Assembly (NCBI GenBank): GCA_029560455.1
Contig: JAKQKW010000218.1
Location: 1-14,444 of the forward strand
DNA length: 14,444 bases
DNA from: Candidatus Rifleibacteriota bacterium
GTDB taxonomy: Bacteria; Riflebacteria; Ozemobacteria; Ozemobacterales; Ozemobacteraceae
Direction: 5' to 3'
In this document: positions 1 to 6,159 of the stretch, piece by piece
Layout: every line of letters begins with the position of its first letter
How positions within the stretch are numbered: the first letter of the stretch is position 1
Notes under the pieces: generated by a model
The model's input: the letters and a program-made list of their open reading frames with translations, nothing else
The model's database searches: none
What the model was told of the DNA's origin: nothing
Translations under genes and position numbers: made by a program

Positions 1-1181
1 ATGCGTTTGCGGCCTTTTTCGACCAGGGCTTCGAGCATGGCAGGAGCTTCTTTGAAGCGGCTGGTGAGAATCATGGCAGCGATCATGTAGGGCTTGTAGC
101 CGGCTTCTTTGTAGGTTTCGATGCGATAGCGATCGAAAACGCTGGCGGCAACTTCGCCGGCTTTGCATGATACGTCGGTGATGTCGGCGGGCAGGCAGTG
201 CATGTAGAGAGCTTTACCTTTTTTGGTGAGCTTCATCATGTCTTCAGTGCATTCCCAGTTCTTGAATTTGGCGTTGTTGGCCAGGCATTCTTTTTCGAGG
301 GCCTTGAGGCCATCGTGATCGTTCTTGCGCAGCAGCTGAGTGCGCTTGCCCATAACGGCATACGGGGCCCAGCTCTTCGGATAAACGATATCGGCGCCCT
401 TGAAGGCTTCTTCCATGCTGTTGCTGACTTCGAACTTGCCGCCGCTTTCCTTGGCGTTCTTTTTGGCAACTTCCATGACATCGGGAATCAGGTTGTAGCC
501 TTCGGGGTGAGCGAGCGATACTTCCATGCCGAAGCGGGTCATCAGGCCGATAATGCCCTGGGGTACGGAAAGGGGCTTGCCGTAGCTCGGTGAATATGCC
601 CAGGTCATTGCGATCTTCTTGCCTTTGAGCTTGTCGAGGCCACCGAAATGCTCTTTCAGCCAGCCGAGGTCGGCCATTGCCTGGGTCGGGTGGTCTACGT
701 CGCACTGCAGGTTGACAACTGCCGGTCTCTGGGGCAGAACGCCCTGTTTGACGCCGTCGTCGAGGGCTTCGCCGACTTCGCGCATATAGGTGTTGCCGGC
801 GCCGAGATACATATCGTCGCGGATACCGATAACTTCAGACAGGAAAGAAATCATATTGGCGGTTTCGCGAACGGTTTCGCCGTGGGCAATCTGTGATTTG
901 CCTTCGTCGAGATCCTGAACGGCGAGGCCGAGCAAATTACAGGCTGAAGCAAAAGAAAATCTGGTGCGGGTTGAATTATCGCGGAAAAGCGATACGGCCA
1001 GACCGCTGTCGAATACTTTGGCAGAAATATTTTTTTCGCGCATCATTTTGAGCAGGTCGGCGATGGCGAGAATCTGTTTCAGTTCGTCGGTGGTTTTTTC
1101 CCAGGTGAGCAGGAAGTCTTTACCGTGCAGTTTGGTTTTGTAACCCTTGATTTCTTTCAGCAGAGCATTCAATTCTTTCAT
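1..1181 (-). CDS. ygeW: Knotted carbamoyltransferase YgeW (3' end cut by window edge)
   Basis: This is a carbamoyltransferase-fold protein of the YgeW branch, a relative of ornithine and aspartate carbamoyltransferases. Reading from the ATG at 1181 gives 393 codons with no stop, against about 396 for E. coli YgeW (recalled), so only the last few residues are missing. Visible signatures are the carbamoyl-phosphate loop S70-T-R-T-R74 within FRDNSTRTRFSF, HPTQ at 164-167, and HCLP at 328-331. The start is backed by AAAGGA eight bases upstream. It lies 96 bp downstream of ygeY on the same strand, the usual pairing. In known clusters these genes accompany diaminopropionate ammonia-lyase and purine or selenium-dependent hydroxylase genes, but the physiological substrate of YgeW is not firmly established. 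Family assignment is strong; the pathway is inferred from context. Confidence 0.92.
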   Translation of the reverse strand, partial: MKELNALLKEIKGYKTKLHGKDFLLTWEKTTDELKQILAIADLLKMMREKNISAKVFDSGLAVSLFRDNSTRTRFSFASACNLLGLAVQDLDEGKSQIAHGETVRETANMISFLSEVIGIRDDMYLGAGNTYMREVGEALDDGVKQGVLPQRPAVVNLQCDVDHPTQAMADLGWLKEHFGGLDKLKGKKIAMTWAYSPSYGKPLSVPQGIIGLMTRFGMEVSLAHPEGYNLIPDVMEVAKKNAKESGGKFEVSNSMEEAFKGADIVYPKSWAPYAVMGKRTQLLRKNDHDGLKALEKECLANNAKFKNWECTEDMMKLTKKGKALYMHCLPADITDVSCKAGEVAASVFDRYRIETYKEAGYKPYMIAAMILTSRFKEAPAMLEALVEKGRKR

Positions 1182-1231
1182 TTCTTGTTTCCTTTTTTGA
1201 ATTATTGCAAAACCCTACAGACAAAAGAGAA

Positions 1232-1268
1232 CCGTTGAACAGCGCTTTTATCAAACGCTGCTCAACGG
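1232..1268 (-). terminator. Strong hairpin between ygeY and ygeW
   Basis: Arms at 1232-1244 and 1256-1268 pair over 13 bp, with one G-U pair in the minus-strand transcript. Three further A-T pairs can form inside the 11-nt loop. It begins 10 bases after the ygeY stop, and on the minus strand the stem is followed by TTCTCTTTTG, a U-rich but imperfect tail. This fits a leaky intrinsic terminator or an mRNA-stabilising or processing hairpin that sets ygeW below ygeY. I see no separate strong promoter for ygeW in the remaining gap. Confidence 0.6.
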
Positions 1269-1277
1269 ATTATTACG

Positions 1278-2480
1278 TTAGATATTGTAGGCGAACTGAG
1301 CGTAGAAAGCGGCAGCTTTTACGAGATCGTCAACCGGAATCTTTTCGTTCGGGGCGTGAGCATAAACTTCGTTGCCCGGGCCGAAACCGATCATCGGAAT
1401 CTTGTAGTAACCGTTAATGGTGACGCCGTTGGTTGAGAATGTCCATTTGTCGACCTTCGGGTCTTTGTTGAACAGTTCTTTGAACGATTTTACGCCAGTC
1501 TGAACGACGTGTTCGGTTTCGGGGATCTTCCAGGTCGGGAAATATTTTTCCATGCCATATTTGAGGCCGGTGTAAGCGACTTCTTCATAGTGCAGAACTT
1601 CGACCTTGGCTTCGTCGCCAAGTTTGAGACCGATAGCCTTGATGACGTCCTCGACTTCTTTCACTGCTGATTCTTTGGTTTCGCCCCAGGTAAGGCGGCG
1701 ATCGAGGTGAATATGCACAGAGTCGGCGACGGCGCACAGAGACGGGCTGCCTGACTTGAATTCAGAGATGGTAACAGTGCCTTTGCCGAGGAATTCGTCA
1801 TGTTTCAGGCGCTCATTGAGCTTTTCGACTTCGAGGGCGAATTTGGCTGCCATGTAAACGGCGTTTTTGCCGCGTTCGGGGGCTGAGCCGTGGCATGAAA
1901 TACCGCGGAAATCGACACCGATTTCCATGCGGCCGCGGTGACCGCGGTAGATGTTGAGGTTGGTCGGTTCGGTGCTGATGACGAAGTGAGGTTTGATTTT
2001 TTCTTCTTCGACGATGTATTTCCAGCAGAGACCGTCGCAGTCTTCTTCCATGACCGAGCTGACAACATAAAAGGTGATGTCGCGGTCAAAAGCCATGTCT
2101 TTGAGAATACGGCCGGCGGTGATGGCAGAGGCGATGCCGCCTTCCTGATCGATGGTGCCGCGGCCCCAGACATAACCGTCTTTAACATCGCCCGAGAACG
2201 GGTCAAATTCCCAGTTGGCGCGATTGCCGACGCCGACCGTATCGACATGACCGTCGATGGCGATGATGGTTTTACCGTTGCCGATGCGGCCGATAACGTT
2301 GCCGAGACCGTCGGTGCGAACTTCATCGAAACCGGCTTCTTTCATCTGACGTGCGACTTCAGCCTGCACGTCTTTTTCCTTCATGCTTTCAGAAGGGATC
2401 TTAACCATTTTGCCAAGGTTCTTGGCGGTATAATCGCGATACTTCTCAGCCAGTTCCATGATTTTCTTTGCGTTGCTCAT
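1278..2480 (-). CDS. ygeY: YgeY-family M20 metallohydrolase
   Basis: A 400-residue M20 (ArgE/DapE/carboxypeptidase G2-like) amidohydrolase of the YgeY type, often named selenium metabolism-linked hydrolase. Expected two-metal residues are visible: H78 and D80 in GHVDTVG, D111 in GRGTIDQEGG, the catalytic/metal pair E145-E146 in VMEED, E171 in STEP, and H375 near the C-terminus in YAHAPNE. H197 in the CHGSAPERG stretch belongs to the lid/dimerisation domain. Length is normal for the family. GGAG sits six bases before the ATG, and a well-formed promoter lies about 65 bp upstream. It heads a unit with ygeW. By family knowledge it would deacylate or hydrolyse a small amino-acid-like amide in the cytoplasm; the true substrate is not evident from sequence. 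Confidence 0.93.
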   Translation of the reverse strand: MSNAKKIMELAEKYRDYTAKNLGKMVKIPSESMKEKDVQAEVARQMKEAGFDEVRTDGLGNVIGRIGNGKTIIAIDGHVDTVGVGNRANWEFDPFSGDVKDGYVWGRGTIDQEGGIASAITAGRILKDMAFDRDITFYVVSSVMEEDCDGLCWKYIVEEEKIKPHFVISTEPTNLNIYRGHRGRMEIGVDFRGISCHGSAPERGKNAVYMAAKFALEVEKLNERLKHDEFLGKGTVTISEFKSGSPSLCAVADSVHIHLDRRLTWGETKESAVKEVEDVIKAIGLKLGDEAKVEVLHYEEVAYTGLKYGMEKYFPTWKIPETEHVVQTGVKSFKELFNKDPKVDKWTFSTNGVTINGYYKIPMIGFGPGNEVYAHAPNEKIPVDDLVKAAAFYAQFAYNI

Positions 2481-2544
2481 TCCAATCTCCAGTTTTCTAT
2501 AGTGGTGCAGACCGAAGTAATATATCGACCGTCCGCGTCGCCAA

Positions 2545-2573
2545 ATTATACCCGACAGTTAACTTTTTAACAA
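2545..2573 (-). promoter_or_regulatory. Sigma70-type promoter of ygeY
   Basis: On the minus strand a TTGTTA -35 box (2573-2568) and a perfect TATAAT -10 box (2550-2545) are separated by exactly 17 bp. The expected start near 2538 gives a leader of about 58 nt before the ygeY ATG. Confidence 0.75.
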
Positions 2574-2641
2574 TATCCAAGTCACTTAATGATAAGCGAA
2601 AAAACAAAAATTGCTGACCGGGCATGTTCTTGATAAATAAT

Positions 2642-2671
2642 TTGAGCCCGGGCCTGAACCGGGAGTATCAT
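2642..2671 (+). promoter_or_regulatory. Probable promoter of the 27-codon ORF and the exported protein
   Basis: TTGAGC (2642-2647) and TATCAT (2666-2671) are 18 bp apart, matching consensus at 4/6 and 5/6. The predicted start near 2679 would leave a leader of about 28 nt before the ATG at 2707. A weaker alternative is TTGCTG (2611-2616) with TAAATA (2634-2639). Confidence 0.42.
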
Positions 2672-2706
2672 AGACAAACAGCGACAAATCGACGGGAGGA
2701 AACCGC

Positions 2707-2790
2707 ATGCGCCACAAAAACGTTCACCGGCTTGTGCTGGCTGACCAGGTTCCTCGAATCGATTTCACCGGGAGGAAAAAAAATAAATGA
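2707..2790 (+). CDS. Small ORF (27 aa) overlapping the next gene by ATGA
   Basis: A 27-codon ORF starts at the ATG at 2707, six bases after a near-ideal GGGAGGA Shine-Dalgarno sequence (2694-2700). It stops at TGA 2788-2790, so its stop overlaps the start of the next gene in ATGA. The peptide begins MRHKNVHRLVLADQ, ends in a lysine/arginine-rich tail (GRKKNK), and has no membrane segment or signal. It could be a genuine small protein or a leader peptide whose translation opens the downstream start; the downstream gene also has its own GGGAGG, carried inside this ORF. No homologue is recognised. The combination of ideal RBS and four-base stop/start overlap is the argument that it is translated. 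Confidence 0.55.
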   Translation: MRHKNVHRLVLADQVPRIDFTGRKKNK

Positions 2791-3410
2791 ACAGAACCGG
2801 AATGATTTTTTCGGCAATGAGAGCGCTTGCCATTGGCGGTATTCTCGCTGCAGGCATGGTGCATACACCTTTATTTGCGCAAAACATGCAGGCCCAGAAC
2901 AGGCAAATGCGCCCTCAGGGCGGAAGTATGCAGATGGGCAAACTTTTTTCGCAGCAACAGGCCAGACTGCAGGAATTTCTTGCAGAAGAAGCGGCAGAAG
3001 GCAAGGAATTCATGAATTCAATGCAGGGAAAACCGAAATCTGAGCTGATTCAGGCCCTGAAAGAATTCAAGACCCGCCAGTATGAGAAGAATTCCGCATT
3101 TCGCCAGCAGATGCATGAAGAACGGATCGCAGCCTTCGATAATGCCATGGCAGAAAGACCCGGAGCACGGCCTGAAATGAGAGAACACGCCCTGGCCAGG
3201 TTTACGAAGTCTTACGAAGAATTCAAAGCCTTTTTTGCCGGCAAACACCAGGAAAACATGGACTTTCTCGATAAAGTCGGCGCTGACTCAAGTCTTGAGG
3301 GGCAGGCACTGAACGAAAAACTGCAGGCTTTTTTCCAGGCCCAGAAAGAATCGGCAAAAGCTTTCATGGACCAGAAAAAAGGCCAGCGTCAGAATCAGGG
3401 CCAGCCTTAA
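2787..3410 (+). CDS. Exported helical protein of unknown function
   Basis: This is a 207-residue protein with a Sec signal peptide: basic N-terminus (MNR), hydrophobic core at about 12-24, and likely cleavage after A31 in PLFA-QN. The mature chain is almost entirely charged and glutamine-rich helix with few aromatic residues apart from Phe. It begins with a Met/Gln-rich low-complexity stretch (33-55), and several helical segments carry a spaced F-x(2-3)-K/E pattern. It has no cysteine in the mature chain and no catalytic motif. This composition resembles small periplasmic chaperone-like or extracytoplasmic coiled proteins such as the Spy/CpxP type, but the LTxxQ motif of that family is not seen, so no family is claimed. 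GGGAGG (2770-2775) is 11 bases before the ATG, which overlaps the stop of the 27-codon ORF. Confidence 0.8.
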   Translation: MNRTGMIFSAMRALAIGGILAAGMVHTPLFAQNMQAQNRQMRPQGGSMQMGKLFSQQQARLQEFLAEEAAEGKEFMNSMQGKPKSELIQALKEFKTRQYEKNSAFRQQMHEERIAAFDNAMAERPGARPEMREHALARFTKSYEEFKAFFAGKHQENMDFLDKVGADSSLEGQALNEKLQAFFQAQKESAKAFMDQKKGQRQNQGQP

Positions 3411-3460
3411 GGGCATAAACAATAAAGGCATTCAGGCACAAAAAGCCCACCTGCCAAAAC

Positions 3461-3868
3461 TCAGCCCGCAGCCGGAAAACGCCTGACCCTGAGTTTCAGA
3501 TGTTCTTCGAGGGCGTCGAAATCGCGGTCGTTATGAATCAATGCCATATTATTTCTGATGCAAAAGGTTGCAATAAGCATATCCATGGTTTTGCGAATAG
3601 TGATTCCCTTTTTTCGCAGCTTACGGTAATTCGATGCCGCCTCGATGGCAACTTCCCTGCCAACCATGTCGCGATATTCAAGACAGGCTAGAAGACGTCT
3701 GGCAGACTGAAAGTCTTTGTCGGTTTTGAATCCCTGCAGGAGTTCGGCAATTATCAGGTCACCGGTGACAATTCTTGAATGCTGCAGATCAAAGTCGAGC
3801 ACGCGGGTGTGCGGAGCTTCAACACCGTTGAAGTAGTCGATCCATGCGGAAGTATCAACCACTATCAT
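3461..3868 (-). CDS. vapC: VapC-type PIN-domain ribonuclease toxin
   Basis: A 135-residue PIN-domain protein. The acidic metal-binding set is complete: D5 in VVDTSAWI, E42 in IIAELLQGF, D96 in KTMDMLIA, and D114/D116 in HNDRDFD. In family terms it is a Mg-dependent endoribonuclease that cuts tRNA or rRNA when free of antitoxin. The start overlaps the stop of the antitoxin gene by four bases (ATGA), the standard coupled arrangement. It converges with the exported-protein gene (2787-3410), leaving 50 bp between them and no convincing terminator. Length and motif spacing are normal, so it should be active. Confidence 0.93.
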   Translation of the reverse strand: MIVVDTSAWIDYFNGVEAPHTRVLDFDLQHSRIVTGDLIIAELLQGFKTDKDFQSARRLLACLEYRDMVGREVAIEAASNYRKLRKKGITIRKTMDMLIATFCIRNNMALIHNDRDFDALEEHLKLRVRRFPAAG

Positions 3869-4059
3869 GAGTCTGAGCGCATTTTATCGAGATCACCGGC
3901 CCAGGGAAGTCTGCCGCGGAATTTTCTGACAGTTTCCTGTTTTTTCATGACAATCAGTAGTCTGAGAGCTTCTTCGACAGTTTCCCTTTTAGTTTTTAAA
4001 CCTGAAAGAACAAGTGCCTCTGACATCAGATCATCGTCAATTACAATATTTGTGCGCAT
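3865..4059 (-). CDS. vapB: VapB-type antitoxin
   Basis: A 64-residue antitoxin. Residues 1-40 (MRTNIVIDDDLMSEAL and on) form a ribbon-helix-helix-like DNA-binding region of the VapB type. The C-terminal tail RKFRGRLPWAGDLDKMR is the toxin-binding segment typical of this subfamily. The open frame extends upstream to an ATG at 4101, but I choose 4059 because GGAG lies five bases before it, and because the upstream residues are hydrophobic, unlike the family, and would overlap the -10 box. It is expected to neutralise the adjacent VapC and repress its own promoter. Confidence 0.92.
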   Translation of the reverse strand: MRTNIVIDDDLMSEALVLSGLKTKRETVEEALRLLIVMKKQETVRKFRGRLPWAGDLDKMRSDS

Positions 4060-4072
4060 ATCCGCTCCATAA

Positions 4073-4119
4073 ATACACATTATTTTTAATATTATACACA
4101 ATCAAATTTTACATTTCAT
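4073..4119 (-). promoter_or_regulatory. vapBC promoter with paired direct repeats
   Basis: On the minus strand TATAAT (4096-4091) is preceded at 17 bp by ATGAAA (4119-4114). Two copies of ATACACA (plus-strand reading, 4073-4079 and 4094-4100) are exactly 21 bp apart, two helical turns, and one overlaps the -10 box. They are good candidates for VapB operator half-sites. The -35 box overlaps the stop of the upstream NlpC-like gene. Confidence 0.55.
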
Positions 4120-5396
4120 CATTTTTCAGACTTGATGATGGCGAGCAGTGATTTGCCGCGGTAGTCGCCGTTGATGGCCTTGAGAGTCAGGCAAACCCGG
4201 TTCAGTGTTTCTTCGTCGGTTTCAAGCCCGTAGAGCTGGCGCAGTGCCGTAATCAGGCTGCGGGCGTATTCGTTGTCGAAGAACCAGATCTCTTTCGCGA
4301 TTTTATCGCCATTGGCGTAAGGGCTCGAAAAATAATTGTCTTCGATCGAGATAAAAATCTGGTCTCTGACGCTCTCAAGTTCGGTATAGAGAAGGCGGCC
4401 GGCGGCATCGGTCTTCATCGATTCGCTGAGTTTAGTTGCCAGTTCCTCGCTGAGAATTTCGCTCCAGTAGCCCATGACCTTGCCGAGGCTCCAGGCCGGC
4501 GCGGTTTTCATGGCGGTGGTTTTCATGAGGCTGATGAACGGGTATTCAGGTCTGGTCATGACCGCGTCGTTCCAGGCCTGCAGCGGTGTTGCCCCGCGAC
4601 GGAAACCCTGGATTCTGCTGATTTTCGTATCGCCGGGCTTAGAATATGGCCCGCAGTAATTCGGCCCCGGAACCCATTCGCCCGGGTCAGCATGAAAAAC
4701 TTCAAGCCGGTTCGGCATGCGGAAGTAATATTCCTTGTGCAGGTCTTTCTTATGGAACACCCGGTCGCCACCGAGGTAAACGGCCGCATGATCGGAAGAA
4801 TTATAGAGCAGCACATCGCCCGGCAAAGCTTTTTCAGATGCAACTTCGTGATAAAGCAGCCCCATACGGGCCTTGAATTCATTCAGGGAAACATGCCGCG
4901 TTTCCTGGCGATCGATGCCGTCTGTGGCGGCGAGAGCGGTGTTGAAGCAGTTCGGCCCGCCGAAATCGAGTTTGCGGTTGAAGCGTTCCTGCACGGCCGG
5001 CGGCAGGAAAGCATTGATCACCAGCAGCTGCAGTTCAGGAAACATTGCAACCAGATCTTCTTCATATTTGTTCTGTGGCACGACCGGTTCAGGTTTAATT
5101 CTGGCGTTCTTTCTGCTGCCAAACATATCGCGCAGGCAGCTGGCGACAGCTTCGGCGCCGGCGTCTTTCTCGATGGCAACCAGGATCTGCCGGCCTTTTC
5201 CCGCTTCGGGCATGATTACCTGCAGCTCACCGAAACTGGTGAGGAAAAAGCCGCGCAGCTTCGTTTCGGGTGCGATGGTATGAGTAAGCCCGCGCGCCAG
5301 CAGAGAACCGGCGACAAACAGCATGCCGAAGAACAGAATCAGCCCTGGCAGATACTTACGCTTAATATTAAAGCCGGTCATTTTACGGTTCATCAT
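4119..5396 (-). CDS. Membrane-anchored NlpC/P60-like cysteine hydrolase
   Basis: A 425-residue protein with a basic N-terminus and one hydrophobic segment (about 15-34) acting as signal anchor or uncleaved signal. The central region looks like an NlpC/P60-type papain fold: nucleophile candidate C150 in GGPNCFNTAL, then LPGDVLLY (191-198), H203 in SSDHAAVYLGG and H215 in VFHKKD. The GDVLL-to-HAAVYLG spacing is typical of peptidoglycan amidases/endopeptidases. The roughly 130 N-terminal and 200 C-terminal residues match nothing I recognise. The start could be either codon of the ATGATG pair; GGGGA lies seven bases upstream of the first. It lies 52 bp downstream of the kinase gene on the same strand. 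Likely substrate is cell wall or an extracytoplasmic peptide; the assignment is motif-based only. Confidence 0.7.
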   Translation of the reverse strand: MMNRKMTGFNIKRKYLPGLILFFGMLFVAGSLLARGLTHTIAPETKLRGFFLTSFGELQVIMPEAGKGRQILVAIEKDAGAEAVASCLRDMFGSRKNARIKPEPVVPQNKYEEDLVAMFPELQLLVINAFLPPAVQERFNRKLDFGGPNCFNTALAATDGIDRQETRHVSLNEFKARMGLLYHEVASEKALPGDVLLYNSSDHAAVYLGGDRVFHKKDLHKEYYFRMPNRLEVFHADPGEWVPGPNYCGPYSKPGDTKISRIQGFRRGATPLQAWNDAVMTRPEYPFISLMKTTAMKTAPAWSLGKVMGYWSEILSEELATKLSESMKTDAAGRLLYTELESVRDQIFISIEDNYFSSPYANGDKIAKEIWFFDNEYARSLITALRQLYGLETDEETLNRVCLTLKAINGDYRGKSLLAIIKSEK

Positions 5397-5448
5397 CGGT
5401 GTTTCCCCGGAATCAATTGAATTATCGCATTATTCTAACACAAAATGT

Positions 5449-6051
5449 CTACACGCCTGCAAATGAACATATCCGGGCGGCGAATGTTTCCCAGGCCATG
5501 GAAGAAGTGTCTATTTCAATGTATGGCAGGCGCGTTCTGCAGAGGCATTCGAGTCGTCGCTGCTGTGAAGCCATGAAAGCCTCAATGACGCCTGATTCAC
5601 TGCCGTAGAGTTCGATCATGCCGGAGGCCCACTGGTTCGGGTCGCGATCTTGTCTGTAGAGTGACCGCCTTCCCAGTTCCTGTTCCGGAAGCCTGAGTAG
5701 AACCAGCCCGAACCCCAGTTCAGCCAGACGGGCATCGATCTGGTCATAGAGCTGCCATTCAGGCAGGAGCGCGTAATATGTCGGATGAAACCGCTCTATC
5801 ACCCAGTAAGGCTGGTGCTCGCTGCCGGCCTCTTCGATCTTCTGCATTACGGCATCCAGGCGCCAGCATTTTTCTTTGCCTGTCAGGTCGTTACGGGGCA
5901 GTTCCTCGCCCATGAATTCTCCGAGAGTTTCTTCCTCGTATATGAAGTTTCCCGGCAAAACCGGCTCCAACATTGCTTTCAATGCGGCAAGGGTCTGGCT
6001 CTTGCCGGCACCCGAAACCCCATCGATAATCAGACGACGCGGCGCATTCAT
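5449..6051 (-). CDS. P-loop nucleoside/nucleotide kinase-like protein
   Basis: A 200-residue cytosolic protein with Walker A G11-V-S-G-A-G-K-S18 directly after the first beta strand, a VIERFHPTYY segment resembling the substrate or Walker-B strand of deoxynucleoside and thymidylate kinases, and an arginine-rich lid-like stretch (LGRRSLYRQDRD). Overall size suits that superfamily. An open frame extends to an ATG at 6150, but I choose 6051 because Walker A then lies at the usual distance from the start and GGAG is 11 bases upstream; the 6150 start has no ribosome site. The exact substrate cannot be read from sequence. It sits between two genes for exported hydrolases, with gaps of 108 and 52 bp, so an operon is possible but a functional link is not obvious. 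Confidence 0.75.
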   Translation of the reverse strand: MNAPRRLIIDGVSGAGKSQTLAALKAMLEPVLPGNFIYEEETLGEFMGEELPRNDLTGKEKCWRLDAVMQKIEEAGSEHQPYWVIERFHPTYYALLPEWQLYDQIDARLAELGFGLVLLRLPEQELGRRSLYRQDRDPNQWASGMIELYGSESGVIEAFMASQQRRLECLCRTRLPYIEIDTSSMAWETFAARICSFAGV

Positions 6052-6077
6052 ATCCTGAGCTTCTCCATTTTTTACAG

Positions 6078-6086
6078 AGCATAACA
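6078..6086 (-). promoter_or_regulatory. Weak extended -10 site before the kinase gene
   Basis: On the minus strand TGT-TATGCT forms an extended -10 element in the gap between the lipoprotein and kinase genes. No good -35 box is visible (nearest CTCTTA at 18 bp). It may give the kinase and NlpC-like genes an independent start. Confidence 0.28.
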
Positions 6087-6159
6087 CAATTACGGGTGGA
6101 ATAAGAGAGTTTACCTGGCGCGTTTCCGGCGATGATGGTTTACCATACAAACACGTTTT

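Noticed and set aside
1938..2570. 210-codon open frame on the plus strand opposite ygeY
   Set aside because: Composition is that of a reversed coding strand; ygeY on the other strand has a full catalytic set, RBS and promoter.
4060..4101. Longer vapB start at 4101
   Set aside because: The extra 14 residues overlap the -10 box and lack an RBS, whereas 4059 has GGAG at ideal spacing.
4692..5420. 242-codon open frame on the plus strand opposite the NlpC-like gene
   Set aside because: No signal or domain, and the minus-strand frame has a coherent signal anchor and Cys/His motif.
6130..6146. Small inverted repeat ATGGT-TT-ACCAT after the lipoprotein gene as a terminator
   Set aside because: The arms are short, the stable loop is tiny and no U-run follows, so it cannot be called a terminator.
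6052..6150. Longer kinase start at 6150
   Set aside because: No Shine-Dalgarno sequence, and the extra 33 residues precede Walker A without family resemblance; 6051 is preferred.
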